DNA of 64,000 nt from Chloroflexota bacterium (GCA_029548365.1 JAKPNN010000019.1:1-64000), one strand, 5' to 3'; positions 17,632 to 27,615 are shown, counted from the first letter of the stretch. The notes: generated by a model from the letters alone, not told the origin. Numbers and translations are program-made.

Positions 17632-18933
17632 ATGACACTGAGAGATTACCTTCACAGCTTAAACCGGGAAAACCCATTAATAGAAGTTAATAAACCGATC
17701 TCTAAACACCTGGCGCTTTCAGGATTGTTAAAGGCTCTGGAGCCCTCCCCTGTCCTGTGCAACCAGGTGATCGAATCCGCCTACCCGGTGCTGGGCAACC
17801 TGCTGTGCACCAAGGAGGCTTTCGCCGGCTACTTGGGCATCTCTGTGCAGAAGATGATCCCCCGGATGATCAGCGCCATCGAAACGCCGACCGCGCCCCA
17901 GCTCGCAGCGGAGGCTCCCTGCCAGACGGTGATCCACGAACAGCCAGACCTCGATGATCTGCCGATTCTGTTCCATTGCGAGGGAGACGGTGGCAATTAC
18001 ATCAGCTCAGGCGTGATGATCGCCGGTCATCCCCGCTATGGGCAAAATATGGATTTTCATCGCTGCATGCAGTTTTCTAAAACCGAGATGGCCGTGCGCG
18101 TCGTGAAAGGGCGCAATTTTGATGCCTTCCTGCAGGACCTGGGCCAGGTGGATGTTGCCATCTGCATCGGCGTGGCGCCCAACATCCTGGTCGCCGGCGC
18201 CACTTCCGTCCAGATTGGCGTTGATGAACTGGGCATCGCCAATGCCCTGTCGCCCTTCCGGGTGGTCAAAGCGCAAACATCTGACCTGTTGATCCCTGCT
18301 GAAGCCGAATTTGTGCTGGAAGGTAGCGTTTATCGCGACCGCCGCCACGCTGAAGGTCCCTTTGTAGACCTGACGGAGACCCGGGACGTGATCCGCCAGG
18401 AACCGGTGCTGGAGGTGAAGTGCATCACCCACCGCCGGGATGCGCTCTGGCATGCCTTATTGCCCGGTGGGCTGGAGCATAAGCTCCTTATGGGTATGCC
18501 GCGCGAGCCCACTATTTTCCGCGAGGTCAACCGCGCGGTTGAGTGCCTGGATGTGCACATCAACCCGGGCGGTTCCTCCTGGCTGCACGCCATCGTGCAA
18601 ATTCGCAAACACAGCCCGGATGACGGCATCAAAGCGATCCACGCCGCTCACCGGGGACACAGCTCTTGCAAGCACATCTTCGTCGTCGATGAGGATATCG
18701 ATATTTACGACCCCCTGGCGGTGGAATGGGCTATGGCGACCCGCTTCCAGGCCGACCATGACCTGGTACGCCTCGGACGTGAGCGCGGCTCCTCCCTGGA
18801 CCCCAGCGCAGAAAGTGACACCTATAACACCTGCAAGGTTGGATTTGACCTGACCGCTCCTCTGGGTTCAATCAGGAAAAGCTTTACAAAGGTCTCCTTT
18901 CCGCAGGTTGATCCGGGTCAATATTTGGGGTAG
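17632..18933 (+). CDS. UbiD family decarboxylase
   Basis: A 433-residue member of the prenylated-FMN-dependent UbiD decarboxylases. The N-terminal MTLRDYL and the central GVMIAGHPRYGQNMDFHRCMQFS region are typical. So is the VPAEAEFVLEG-like sequence, here LLIPAEAEFVLEGSVYRDRRHAEGPFVDLT, which holds the E-R-E type catalytic surroundings, and the C-terminal D-P-S-A segment. The family acts on aromatic or unsaturated acids; the substrate is unknown. No ubiX-like flavin prenyltransferase is next to it. It stands alone, divergent from the subtilase gene. Confidence 0.88.
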   Translation: MTLRDYLHSLNRENPLIEVNKPISKHLALSGLLKALEPSPVLCNQVIESAYPVLGNLLCTKEAFAGYLGISVQKMIPRMISAIETPTAPQLAAEAPCQTVIHEQPDLDDLPILFHCEGDGGNYISSGVMIAGHPRYGQNMDFHRCMQFSKTEMAVRVVKGRNFDAFLQDLGQVDVAICIGVAPNILVAGATSVQIGVDELGIANALSPFRVVKAQTSDLLIPAEAEFVLEGSVYRDRRHAEGPFVDLTETRDVIRQEPVLEVKCITHRRDALWHALLPGGLEHKLLMGMPREPTIFREVNRAVECLDVHINPGGSSWLHAIVQIRKHSPDDGIKAIHAAHRGHSSCKHIFVVDEDIDIYDPLAVEWAMATRFQADHDLVRLGRERGSSLDPSAESDTYNTCKVGFDLTAPLGSIRKSFTKVSFPQVDPGQYLG

Positions 18934-19092
18934 AGAACAGAAATGGGAAACTGTGAATTAACGCAAGGCCTTTTTTAAGGTTAGAACCCTGATTAATAAT
19001 TTGTCAATATTTAATGTTAGAATTTAAGGAACAGCCGGATAGAGCAGCTGAGCGACCAGGTTGATAATATCAGAATTTTATTGGAGGCAGAC

Positions 19093-19401
19093 ATGCGATT
19101 TAAGAATTTTCTCAGTTTTGAACGGATGATCACCCCGGTGATCATCAAAGTCTTGTTTTACATCGGTTTTGTCGCCAGTATCATTGGCGGGATTGTTGTA
19201 TTCATCGGTGCCGTGATTGCCGGGTTCGCAGACGGAGGCGTTGGAGCCATCTTGCTTGGATTTATCGGCGGCTTGATCGGCGGTATCCTGACCGCCATCC
19301 TGGGTGCGCTGGCTACCCGGATTTATGCTGAACTGCTGATCCTGTTCTTCCGCATCAATGAAACCCTGACCGATATTAAAGGCTTACTGCAGGATAAGTA
19401 A
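19093..19401 (+). CDS. DUF4282-like small membrane protein
   Basis: About 102 residues with two glycine-rich transmembrane segments (VLFYIGFVASIIGGIVVFIGAV and GAILLGFIGGLIGGILTAIL), preceded by the amphipathic FLSFERMITPVIIKV helix. The layout resembles the DUF4282 family, whose function is unknown. I use the ATG at 19093 because GGAGG lies 5 nt upstream; the frame opens 12 nt earlier at a TTG. The preceding spacer is AT-rich with no convincing promoter. Confidence 0.7.
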   Translation: MRFKNFLSFERMITPVIIKVLFYIGFVASIIGGIVVFIGAVIAGFADGGVGAILLGFIGGLIGGILTAILGALATRIYAELLILFFRINETLTDIKGLLQDK

Positions 19402-19416
19402 TTTTCCGGGCTCGTT

Positions 19417-19535
19417 AATGGTGAGTGGTCGTCGCCAGCAGATCTCACTTCGCGCAACATTCTTCACGCTGCTTTGCTTTAAAGCCTGCGTGGCTTAAAA
19501 CTCCCTACTCCCTACTCACCACTCACAATACTCCA
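19417..19535 (+). repeat. GTGA/TCAC-rich dispersed repeat
   Basis: Contains AATGGTGAGTGG, then ACTTCGCGCA, and ends with CTCCCTA/CTCACCA/CTCACAA heptamers. These are the same phrases seen at 10244, 13020 and 14484. Confidence 0.6.
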
Positions 19536-19572
19536 TTTGACCGCCAGCCTCGTTTGGAGTATTCTGCTGCCT

Positions 19573-20577
19573 ATGAATATGCATGCTACCGCGCTGGCAC
19601 ATCCCAATATCGCCTTCATTAAATACTGGGGGCTGGCTGACGAAACACGCCGCATTCCTGCCAACGGCTCGCTCTCGATGAATATCGACTGCCTTACGAC
19701 CCGGACCCGCGTGGAGTTTGACCCGACCCTGGCAGCAGATGAACTGCACCTCAACGGCCAGCAAGTTTTCGGCAACGGGCTGGCACGCGTCCAGACCTTT
19801 ATGGAGCGCATCCGGAGGTTGGCTGCAAAAAAACTGTATGCACACATCACCAGCGAGAATAACTTCCCCATCGGCGCCGGGCTCGCCTCCTCGGCTTCCG
19901 GTTTTGCTGCCCTGGCTTTGGCCGGGACCGCCGCAATCGGTTTGACGCTTTCTGAAAGGGAACTTTCCGCACTCGCTCGTTTTGGCTCCGGCTCGGCCTG
20001 CCGCTCCATTCCCGGCGGGTTTGTCGAATGGACCGTAGACCCTGCAACAGGCGAGACCGATGCGCAATCCATCGCCCCTGCCGATCATTGGGACCTGGTA
20101 GACTGCATCGCCATCCTGAGCCACGCTCACAAACCGGTTGGCTCGGAGGAGGGGATGCGCAGCGCTCCTTCCAGTCCGCTGCAGGCCGCGCGGGTCGCTG
20201 ATGCTGAACGCCGGCTCAAGCTCTGCCGCCAGGCGATCCTCTGGCGCGATTTCGCTGCCCTGGCGGAGATCACCGAGCTGGACTGCAACCTGATGCACGC
20301 TGTGATGATGACCTCCACTCCTCCCCTGTATTATTGGGAGCCCGGCTCGCTGGCCATCATCCAGGCGGTCAAAGCCTGGCAGGCGGAGGGGCTGCCGGTT
20401 ACCTTCACCCTGGATGCCGGCCCCAACGTGCATCTGATTACCACTCGCAGCAGCATGGACGAGGTCACCGGCCGTTTGAGGCGCTTCCCAGAGGTCATCG
20501 ATGTGCTCAGCGGAGGCCCAGCCGGCGCGGCGCGGCTCGTGGAGCAGGATTCACCATCCTTTTCAGCGCAGGTATAA
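19573..20577 (+). CDS. mvaD: Diphosphomevalonate (or phosphomevalonate) decarboxylase
   Basis: A GHMP-superfamily ATP-dependent decarboxylase of about 334 residues in the mevalonate route to isoprenoids. The N-terminal AHPNIAFIKYWGLADETRRIPANGSLSMNID is the family lead. The ATP loop PIGAGLASSASGFAALA is intact, and FTLDAGPNVHLI contains the catalytic aspartate. The canonical KYWGK reads KYWGL here. In Roseiflexus (Chloroflexota) a related enzyme acts on phosphomevalonate and pairs with isopentenyl phosphate kinase, so either substrate is possible. No other mevalonate gene is nearby. I take the start as the ATG at 19573; 19579 is equally possible. Confidence 0.85.
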   Translation: MNMHATALAHPNIAFIKYWGLADETRRIPANGSLSMNIDCLTTRTRVEFDPTLAADELHLNGQQVFGNGLARVQTFMERIRRLAAKKLYAHITSENNFPIGAGLASSASGFAALALAGTAAIGLTLSERELSALARFGSGSACRSIPGGFVEWTVDPATGETDAQSIAPADHWDLVDCIAILSHAHKPVGSEEGMRSAPSSPLQAARVADAERRLKLCRQAILWRDFAALAEITELDCNLMHAVMMTSTPPLYYWEPGSLAIIQAVKAWQAEGLPVTFTLDAGPNVHLITTRSSMDEVTGRLRRFPEVIDVLSGGPAGAARLVEQDSPSFSAQV

Positions 20578-20583
20578 TCATCA
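20555..20583 (+). promoter_or_regulatory. Candidate promoter of the site-2 protease gene
   Basis: A TTCACC box followed after 17 nt by TATAAT overlaps the very end of mvaD, roughly 70 nt before the protease start. The positions are approximate to a few nt. Confidence 0.4.
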
Positions 20584-20647
20584 TTAGATGCATTAATTAA
20601 AAAACTGTTTTCATGCGGGCTACCTCGTATGGATGATTGAGGAAACT

Positions 20648-21724
20648 ATGAGCGTGATTTTATTAATATTACAGGTTGTGATCATCATCGGCATTTTAAT
20701 TTTCTTCCACGAGTTGGGCCATTTTTTGGCCTCGCGTGCGGTTGGCGTACACATCGAGGAATTCGGTTTTGGGTACCCGCCTCGGCTGGCGAAGATCGCC
20801 ACCTGGAAGGGTACGGAGATCACCCTTAACTGGATACCCTTTGGCGGATTTGTGCGACCAAAGGGTGAAGATGACGACACAATTGAAGGGGGTATGGCTG
20901 CAGCGCCAGCCTGGAAACGTTTAACGATCGCAGCTGCAGGCCCGCTGATGAACTTTCTACTCGGCATCATCATCCTGGTCATCATCTACAGCGCCCTGGG
21001 CGTTCCCGCCTCTGACCAGGCCATGATCACCCAGGTGGCGCCCAATTCGCCAGCCATGCAGGCTGGTTTGCTTCCCGGAGATATTTTCATCAGCGTTGAT
21101 GACGTCGTCATTGAACACATGGATCAACTGGTTACTGTGATCAATGAGCGGGCTGGCTCGCCGCTTAACGTGAAGATTTTGCGCGATGACCAGGTCGAAA
21201 CCTTCATTCTCACCCCGCGGCTTGAACCGCCCCCGGGCGAGGGCGCCATGGGTGTAGCTTTGAGCAACCCGCTCAAGCCCACTCCCTTTTTCCAATCGGC
21301 GGGATACGCCCTCAATTCCACAGGCCTCATTATTCGGGAAACACTCTTGCTGCCAGTCCGGTTAATCCGCGGCACCGTTGACCCCGCGATGGTGCGCCCT
21401 GTGGGTTACAAAGGCATCTACGATATCTACAGCCAGGCGGTTGAGATGGACCAGGAAACCTCCATTGCCACAGCCGAGCCGGTGCCGATTTTCACCCTGT
21501 CGATCATTGCCAACATCTCAATCGCACTGGGCATCACCAACCTGCTGCCCATCCCCGCTTTGGATGGCGGCCGAATTTTATTCACTCTGCCAGAATTAAT
21601 CCTGCGCAAACGCATCCCTCAAAAATGGGAAAACGCGATCAACACCGTCAGTTTCTTGCTGCTGATCCTGCTAATGGTCGTGATTACTGTGCTGGATTTT
21701 ACCAACCCGATTGTTCTTCCCTGA
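20648..21724 (+). CDS. M50 site-2 protease, RseP-like
   Basis: An intramembrane zinc metalloprotease of about 358 residues. The active site HELGH is at residues 21-25 in the first transmembrane segment, and the second metal site is NLLPIPALDGGRI near the C terminus. A single PDZ domain lies between (about 125-200, QAGLLPGDIFISVDDV). This matches RseP/YaeL proteases that cleave anti-sigma factors or signal-peptide remnants. The ATG at 20648 has TTGAGGAAACT upstream, so I prefer it to the one at 20633. No sigma or anti-sigma gene adjoins it. Confidence 0.9.
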   Translation: MSVILLILQVVIIIGILIFFHELGHFLASRAVGVHIEEFGFGYPPRLAKIATWKGTEITLNWIPFGGFVRPKGEDDDTIEGGMAAAPAWKRLTIAAAGPLMNFLLGIIILVIIYSALGVPASDQAMITQVAPNSPAMQAGLLPGDIFISVDDVVIEHMDQLVTVINERAGSPLNVKILRDDQVETFILTPRLEPPPGEGAMGVALSNPLKPTPFFQSAGYALNSTGLIIRETLLLPVRLIRGTVDPAMVRPVGYKGIYDIYSQAVEMDQETSIATAEPVPIFTLSIIANISIALGITNLLPIPALDGGRILFTLPELILRKRIPQKWENAINTVSFLLLILLMVVITVLDFTNPIVLP

Positions 21725-21747
21725 TCACGTCAATCGAGGATTAAAAA

Positions 21748-22755
21748 ATGAACTATTCAAACCAGAAAGACTTTGAATTTAGCACCGTCAAAATAGCCCT
21801 GCTCAATGCAGATGCGCCCTTTCCGCCTGGGATGATCGATTATTTCTCCGACATTTCGGAGAAAGACCTTGAACTGTTGAAGGGTGTTTGGCCCCAGGTC
21901 TGGATTGAGCGTCGCCGAGGACTGCTGGAAGACATGGAAGACCTGGCTGAAAGCGATACCCTGTTAGATTTTGACCCCGTTGCGATCATGTGCCTGGAGG
22001 ATGAAGACCCGGTCGCCCGGGCTACTGCCATTCGTTTGCTGTGGCAGTCTGATAGAGAAGACCTGGTGCCCCTGTTACTGAAGCGTTTGCAGGAAGACAC
22101 TGAAGCCATTGTACGCTCTGCGGCTGCCACCGCGCTGGGCACTTTTGTTGAGCTGGGCGAGCTGGAAGAGATCAGGGTTGAAACCTTCCAGCAAGTTGTG
22201 GACTCCCTGATCAGAACCTACCAGGATGCCAGGGACAAGCTGATCTGCCGGCGTGCGCTTGAATCCCTCAGCTACTCCAGCCACCCCGATATCCCGGATT
22301 TTATCCGCCGCGCCTACGAATCCAATGACGAAGAATGGTTGCAATCGGCCTTGTTTGCCATGGGTCGCTCCTATGACAAACGCTGGACGCACCAGGTTCT
22401 GGAAATGTTCGCTCACCCCGACTCCGAAATTCGTTGCGAGGCAATTCGCGCTGCGGGTGAGCTTGAAACCCAGGATGCCCGCGAATTGATTATCGACCTT
22501 CTGGAAGAGGGCACCGATGATGAAGAACTTTATTTTGCTGCCATCTGGGCGCTTTCAAAGATTGGCGGTGAGGGTGTGCGCGAGCTGATCGAGATTGCCC
22601 TGGAAGAGACTGAAGACATGGACGAGGTCCTCCTCCTTGAGGATGCCCTGGCCAACCTCGACTTCACCGAGCAGGTCAGCCGGTTCGATTTGATGAACTT
22701 TGACGAGGACGACCTGGACGACTGGCTTGATGATGAAGATGCGGAAGAGTATTAG
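21748..22755 (+). CDS. HEAT-repeat protein
   Basis: A cytoplasmic, acidic protein of 335 residues. From about residue 60 to 310 it shows alpha-helical HEAT/PBS-lyase-type repeats, such as EDEDPVARATAIRLLWQ, TEAIVRSAAATALGTF, EDSEIRCEAIRAAGE-like and LYFAAIWALSKIGGEG. The C terminus is strongly acidic (NFDEDDLDDWLDDEDAEEY). HEAT proteins scaffold protein interactions and no enzymatic motif is visible. A CGAGGA ribosome binding site lies 7 nt upstream. It follows the site-2 protease by 23 nt and is probably co-transcribed. Confidence 0.82.
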   Translation: MNYSNQKDFEFSTVKIALLNADAPFPPGMIDYFSDISEKDLELLKGVWPQVWIERRRGLLEDMEDLAESDTLLDFDPVAIMCLEDEDPVARATAIRLLWQSDREDLVPLLLKRLQEDTEAIVRSAAATALGTFVELGELEEIRVETFQQVVDSLIRTYQDARDKLICRRALESLSYSSHPDIPDFIRRAYESNDEEWLQSALFAMGRSYDKRWTHQVLEMFAHPDSEIRCEAIRAAGELETQDARELIIDLLEEGTDDEELYFAAIWALSKIGGEGVRELIEIALEETEDMDEVLLLEDALANLDFTEQVSRFDLMNFDEDDLDDWLDDEDAEEY

Positions 22756-22801
22756 CCGTTTTCCCCGGTGTTTGATGTTCTAAATAAATGAATATGAGCC
22801 G

Positions 22802-23095
22802 ATGACCGAACACAATACCCATCGTTTGCATGCCCACGTAGAGGGGATGGTGCAGGGGGTGGGTTTTCGCTATTTTGTCCTCAGGTCAGCCCAGGCACTG
22901 GGGTTAACCGGCTGGGTGCGCAACCGCTACGACGGTCGCGTTGAGGTGATGGCGGAGGGCACACTAACCAATCTCAACCGCTTGCTTCGGGAATTGCGCA
23001 GGGGTCCTCATCGTTCGGATGTGTGGAATGTGAACTATCAATTTGAAGAAGCCCGGGGGGATTTTGAGCGCTTCAGCGTGTTATCGACCGGGTAA
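22802..23095 (+). CDS. acyP: Acylphosphatase
   Basis: A small cytosolic hydrolase of acyl phosphates, 97 residues. The phosphate-binding loop VEGMVQGVGFRYFV, with the catalytic Arg in GFRYF, is present. GLTGWVRNRYDGRVEV has the catalytic Asn, followed by VEVMAEG. It is preceded by a 46 nt spacer after the HEAT-repeat gene and converges on uvrB with a 37 nt gap in which I see no strong terminator. Confidence 0.92.
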   Translation: MTEHNTHRLHAHVEGMVQGVGFRYFVLRSAQALGLTGWVRNRYDGRVEVMAEGTLTNLNRLLRELRRGPHRSDVWNVNYQFEEARGDFERFSVLSTG

Positions 23096-23132
23096 ACAAC
23101 CCATTGATGGTATGCTCGATAGCCTGCTATGT

Positions 23133-25169
23133 TTAATCTCGACCGCCGGTCATTAACTGCACTTTTTTCCACGGCGGAAGGTCTGATTCATCCGCCAACA
23201 TAGCTCGCAGCTCATACACCTGATCGCGCAGCATGGCTGCACGCTCAAATTCCAGCTCACGTGCGGCGGCTTTCATCTGTTGTTCCAGCTCGTTGATCAT
23301 CCTAAGCAGCTCTTTCTGTTCCAGTTTACTGGCCTTTCCGCGCAGATTATCCCCGTCTTCAGCGCCGACATCGCGTGCCAGGCGGTCTGTCAAGTCACGC
23401 ACGGCTTTGACCACGCTGGCAGGCTCAATATGGTGTTTCTTGTTATAAGCCACCTGGATCTCTCGGCGGCGGTTGGTCTCATCAATGGCATATTGCATCG
23501 CATCGGTGACCCGATCTGCGTACATGATCACCTGCCCGTGCAGGTGTCGGGCAGCTCGACCAATTGTCTGGATCAGTGCTGTGCCCGAGCGCAGGAAACC
23601 CTGTTTATCTGCGTCAAGGATGGCGATCAGCGAAACCTCCGGCAGATCCAACCCCTCGCGCAACAAGTTGATCCCCACCACTACGTCAAACACCCCCAGG
23701 CGCAGGTCGCGCAGGATGCCCACCCGTTCGAGAGTTTCGATTTCAGAGTGCAGATAGTGTACCTTCAAGCCCAGTTCCATCAGGTAATCCGAAAGGTCCT
23801 CTGCCATGCGCTTGGTGAGAGTGGTCACCAGGACACGCTCGCCCACATCCACCCGCCGGGTGATTTCGCCATACAGGTCATCAATCTGGCCCTCCGTCGG
23901 ACGGATGATCACCTCGGGGTCCACCAAGCCTGTCGGACGGATGATCTGCTCCACCACCTGGTCTGCGATGGAAAGTTCATATTCAGCAGGAGTGGCTGAA
24001 GTGTACAGGGTGATGCCCATCTGCTGCTTGAACTCCTCGAACTTTAACGGGCGGTTATCCAGCGCAGAGGGCAGGCGGAAACCATAATCGATCAACACCT
24101 GCTTGCGCGAACGGTCGCCATTATACATGCCGCGGATCTGGGGAATCATCATATGGGATTCGTCGATCACCAACAGGTATTCCTTGGGCAAAAAATCGAT
24201 CAGCGTCCAGGGCGCCGTCCCGGCAGCCCGAGCGTCGATGTGGCGGGAATAATTCTCAATCCCCGAACAATAGCCCACCTCGCGCATCATTTCCAGGTCA
24301 TAGCGGGTGCGCTGTTCCAGGCGTTGAGCCTCCAGCAGTTGACCTGCCGTGCGCAGCTCAGCCAGGCGCTCTTCCAGCTCGCGCTCGATGTTCAGCAGGG
24401 CTTGCGCCATGTGCTCATCTTCAGTGATATAGTGCTTGGCAGGGTAAATATCTACCGTCTCATGCTCGCCGAATACCTCGCCCGTCAGGGGATCCACGGT
24501 GATGATGCGCTCGACTTCATCGCCAAAGAAACTGATGCGAAAGGTACGCGTGTCATCGTAGGCGGGTAATATCTCCAGCGTGTCACCCCGCACCCGGAAC
24601 ACTCCGGGTTTGAGCTCAAAATCGTTGCGGGTGTACTGGCTTTCCACCAGGCGGCGCAGCAGGGCATTTCGCCGGTAGATGCGTCCCACTTCCAGTTGAA
24701 TCACCGTGCTGCGGTAAGCCTCAGGATCCCCTAGCCCGTAAATCGCTGACACCGAAGCGATGATGATCACATCCTTGCGCGATAATAACGCGGTGGTCGC
24801 TGCCAGGCGCAGGCGGTCGATTTCCTCATTGATCGAGGTTTCTTTTTCAATGTACAGGTCGCGCTGCGGTACGTAGGCCTCAGGCTGGTAGTAATCGTAG
24901 TAAGAAACGAAATACTCCACCGCGTTATTGGGAAAGAATTCCTTAAACTCGGCGTAAAGCTGGGCGCCAAGGGTTTTGTTGTGCGCCAGCACCAGCGTGG
25001 GCAGTTGCACCTGTTGAATCACGTTGGCAACGGTGAAAGTCTTACCGGTGCCGGTGGCGCCCAGCAGCACCTGGTGACGCATGCCGCGTTGAATCCCTGC
25101 CACCATTTCGGCAATCGCCTGGGGCTGGTCTCCGGTGGGTTGATAGGGGGCTTGCAATTCAAAGGGCAT
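23133..25169 (-). CDS. uvrB: UvrABC system protein B
   Basis: The damage-verifying helicase of nucleotide excision repair, 678 residues. The Walker [15 protein letters not shown] is near residue 40, and the beta-hairpin region [12 protein letters not shown] follows. [10 protein letters not shown] is the Walker B/helicase box, and the QTIGRAARH motif VI is present. The C-terminal UVR domain ([26 protein letters not shown]) that contacts UvrC is complete. uvrA and uvrC are not in the window. The gene begins ATG at 25169 with an AGGAAAAAC-type upstream sequence. Confidence 0.96.
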   Translation of the reverse strand: MPFELQAPYQPTGDQPQAIAEMVAGIQRGMRHQVLLGATGTGKTFTVANVIQQVQLPTLVLAHNKTLGAQLYAEFKEFFPNNAVEYFVSYYDYYQPEAYVPQRDLYIEKETSINEEIDRLRLAATTALLSRKDVIIIASVSAIYGLGDPEAYRSTVIQLEVGRIYRRNALLRRLVESQYTRNDFELKPGVFRVRGDTLEILPAYDDTRTFRISFFGDEVERIITVDPLTGEVFGEHETVDIYPAKHYITEDEHMAQALLNIERELEERLAELRTAGQLLEAQRLEQRTRYDLEMMREVGYCSGIENYSRHIDARAAGTAPWTLIDFLPKEYLLVIDESHMMIPQIRGMYNGDRSRKQVLIDYGFRLPSALDNRPLKFEEFKQQMGITLYTSATPAEYELSIADQVVEQIIRPTGLVDPEVIIRPTEGQIDDLYGEITRRVDVGERVLVTTLTKRMAEDLSDYLMELGLKVHYLHSEIETLERVGILRDLRLGVFDVVVGINLLREGLDLPEVSLIAILDADKQGFLRSGTALIQTIGRAARHLHGQVIMYADRVTDAMQYAIDETNRRREIQVAYNKKHHIEPASVVKAVRDLTDRLARDVGAEDGDNLRGKASKLEQKELLRMINELEQQMKAAARELEFERAAMLRDQVYELRAMLADESDLPPWKKVQLMTGGRD

Positions 25170-25236
25170 GGGGTTTTTCCTGGGTTATCCTTCGTGCTGA
25201 ATTCAATTAATCTGCAACAGGATTTTACCTTCGGGG

Positions 25237-25310
25237 ACGATGATAGTGAATGGTGAGTGGTGAGTAGTGAGTAGTGAATAGGAAGCAGGAAGCAGGAGTT
25301 AGGAGCAGCC
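25237..25310 (+). repeat. GTGA-rich and AGGAAGC heptamer tracts
   Basis: The spacer between uvrB and the aminotransferase gene contains GTGAATG/GTGAGTG/GTGAGTA/GTGAGTA heptamers, followed by AGGAAGC/AGGAAGC/AGGAGTT. This is the same repeat family as at 10244, 10578 and 14484. Nothing else is seen in this ~286 nt spacer except a TATAAT at 25404-25409. Confidence 0.6.
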
Positions 25311-25455
25311 TGTCAACTATTGCACTGCGATTATTTTTTTCTACGCTCTAAGTTCTAAGCTCTATCAGCTACGAGCTATCCTAATCCCTATCCCAAAAAA
25401 CGTTATAATTAGAACCGTGACATATGCAAATACACCTGAGAAATGGAATAACCTG

Positions 25456-26664
25456 ATGAAAATCCCCATGTCCTCTCCGATTATCACCGATGCCGACCGC
25501 CAGGCCGTGCTGGAGGTGCTCAACACGCCCAATCTCTCCATGGGGCCCAAGATTGAAGCCTTTGAACGCGCCTTTTGCAACCTGACCGGCGCGCAGCACG
25601 CCATCGGAGTCAATTCGGGCACAGCGGGACTGCACCTGTGTGTGCGGGCAGCCGGGATCGGCGCGGGCGACCTTGTCCTGACGACACCTTTCTCCTTTGT
25701 CGCCTCTGCCAACGTTATCCTGTTCGAGAAAGCCATTCCCGTTTTTGTGGATGTGGACCCGCTGACGGGCAACATTGACACCGAGCAGCTCGATCGGGCG
25801 GCGGAAGACCTCAGCCTGGGGGGCGACCTGGCACGCAAATGGCTGCCCAGGAAACTGCCCGCAGAGGGTGAGGAACGCCTGGGAGCCGTCAAAGCCATTT
25901 TGCCCGTGGATGTGTTCGGACAGCCCGCAGACTACGATCGAATTAACGCCATTGCCCGGAGGTACAACCTGGCGGTGATCGAAGATTCCTGCGAAGCCCT
26001 GGGCGGGGCATACAAAGGTCAGCCGGCTGGGACCCTGGGAGATTTCGGCGTATTTGCCTTTTATCCAAACAAGCAGATCACCACGGGCGAAGGTGGAATG
26101 ATTATCACCAACGATCAGGAGGCAGCGAATTTCATGCGTGCTCTGCGTAACCAGGGCCGGGCGCCAGGGGATACCTGGTTACAGCATACTTACCTGGGGT
26201 ACAACTACCGCCTGGACGAGATGAGCGCCGCCCTGGGGTTGGCTCAACTGGGGCGGTTGGAGACGCTGCTTGAAAACCGGGCGCAGGTGGCTGACTGGTA
26301 CGCAAAACACCTGGCGAAGATCGACCGGATCTCCCCGCCGGGACTGGCAGACAGCACCTCCCGCGTGAGCTGGTTTGTGTACGTGGTCCGCCTGGACGCA
26401 TCCATCAACCGCGACCGACTGGCAAAAATCCTGGAGCAACGGCGCATACCGGTCCGCCCGTATTTTTCACCGATCCACCTGCAGCCCTATATGGTGAAAG
26501 CCTTCGGTTTTCAACCGGGTGACTTTCCGGTGACGGAAGACCTGGGAAAGCGCAGCCTGGCGCTGCCATTTTCTGGGGCGATGACTGAAGAAATGGTGGT
26601 TGAGGTCTGCCAGGCGCTGGCTGAAGCGCTGCCTGCATCTGAAATTTCTGCAATGGGGCGGTAA
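25456..26664 (+). CDS. DegT/DnrJ/EryC1/StrS family aminotransferase
   Basis: A PLP-dependent sugar or amino-sugar aminotransferase of about 402 residues. GVNSGTAGLHLCVRA is the cofactor phosphate region. The AVIEDSCEALGGAYKG motif includes the PLP-contacting Asp, and FYPNKQITTGEGGMI carries the Schiff-base lysine (NKQ). Such enzymes make nucleotide-linked amino sugars for glycans or surface polysaccharides. The ATG at 25456 begins the conserved IPMSSPII sequence; an in-frame GTG at 25417 just after a TATAAT is an alternative. The partner glycan genes are not nearby. Confidence 0.87.
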   Translation: MKIPMSSPIITDADRQAVLEVLNTPNLSMGPKIEAFERAFCNLTGAQHAIGVNSGTAGLHLCVRAAGIGAGDLVLTTPFSFVASANVILFEKAIPVFVDVDPLTGNIDTEQLDRAAEDLSLGGDLARKWLPRKLPAEGEERLGAVKAILPVDVFGQPADYDRINAIARRYNLAVIEDSCEALGGAYKGQPAGTLGDFGVFAFYPNKQITTGEGGMIITNDQEAANFMRALRNQGRAPGDTWLQHTYLGYNYRLDEMSAALGLAQLGRLETLLENRAQVADWYAKHLAKIDRISPPGLADSTSRVSWFVYVVRLDASINRDRLAKILEQRRIPVRPYFSPIHLQPYMVKAFGFQPGDFPVTEDLGKRSLALPFSGAMTEEMVVEVCQALAEALPASEISAMGR

Positions 26665-26668
26665 GGAC

Positions 26669-27553
26669 ATGGATCATGCGTTTTATCCCCCACGATCAGC
26701 TGGCATCCTGCTGCAGGGCGGGTTGATGCTGGCTTTCGTGGGCGCGGGCGGGTTTTTCTTTTCCCGTGCCACACAGGATCCTTCCGGGGTGAACTTTTTG
26801 CTCTATATGCTGATTGCGCTGATCCTGATGGTTCCCCTGCCGCTGCTGGGGTACCGACTGTACGCCCTGAACAATGCCGTTTACATCTTGCGCAGAGAGG
26901 GTTTGATGATCCGCTGGGGATTGCGGCGCGAGGACATCCCCCTGGACTCCATCGAGTGGATGCGACCCGCCAATGAGATCGGGTTTCGCCTGCCCCTGCC
27001 CGGGTTGCGCTGGACTGGCGCATTCCTCGGCAGGCGTACGGTGGCTGAGCTGGGGCAGGTGGAATACCTGAGCTCAGACCTGCGCCATATGATCCTGGTG
27101 GCTACGCCGAGCAAGGTGTTTGCCATCTCACCCGAGGACGTCAGAGGTTTCATGGCAACCTTCCAGCGAATGAACGAGCTGGGCAGCCTGACGCCGTTAG
27201 ACGCCCAATCGGTGTATCCCCAGGTGTTTATCGGAAGGGTGTGGGAGGATCCCATCGGGCGCTGGCTGCTGATAGGGGGATTTGGGGTTGGACTGATCGT
27301 TTTGCTGGTAGTGGCCATAGCCGTCCCGGGATTGGGGGAAATCCAGTGGGTGGAACCCGGTACCACTGCGCCTGGGGAGCGGCTGCTCTTGCGGCCGGTG
27401 TTGAACAGCTTGGTCTGGATGGTCAACCTGGGGGCGGGGACGCTGCTCTATCGGCGGGGTAAAGACCTGAAAATTGCCGCCTACATCCTGTGGGGGACGT
27501 CGGCGTTGACCGGTCTGTTGATGTTGATTGGCAGTTTATTGCTGATCTTTTGA
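26669..27553 (+). CDS. Membrane protein with bacterial PH-like domain
   Basis: About 294 residues. Two N-terminal transmembrane helices (about 10-60) are followed by a soluble domain, NNAVYILRREGLMIRWGLRREDIPLDSIEWM, typical of bacterial PH (bPH2-type) domains. Two or three more C-terminal helices follow. The function is unknown. The start at 26669 has TAAGGAC just upstream and lies 4 nt after the aminotransferase stop, so the genes are probably co-transcribed. The frame opens earlier, inside the aminotransferase gene. Confidence 0.72.
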   Translation: MDHAFYPPRSAGILLQGGLMLAFVGAGGFFFSRATQDPSGVNFLLYMLIALILMVPLPLLGYRLYALNNAVYILRREGLMIRWGLRREDIPLDSIEWMRPANEIGFRLPLPGLRWTGAFLGRRTVAELGQVEYLSSDLRHMILVATPSKVFAISPEDVRGFMATFQRMNELGSLTPLDAQSVYPQVFIGRVWEDPIGRWLLIGGFGVGLIVLLVVAIAVPGLGEIQWVEPGTTAPGERLLLRPVLNSLVWMVNLGAGTLLYRRGKDLKIAAYILWGTSALTGLLMLIGSLLLIF

Positions 27554-27615
27554 TCAGGCAGTTGTTATGACGGGGGATTTCAGTTATGATTACCAAAAAT
27601 TAAACGGATACAGCA

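Noticed and set aside
19516-20433. A 305-codon frame antisense to mvaD
   Set aside because: It overlaps a clear GHMP decarboxylase on the other strand and has no domain of its own.
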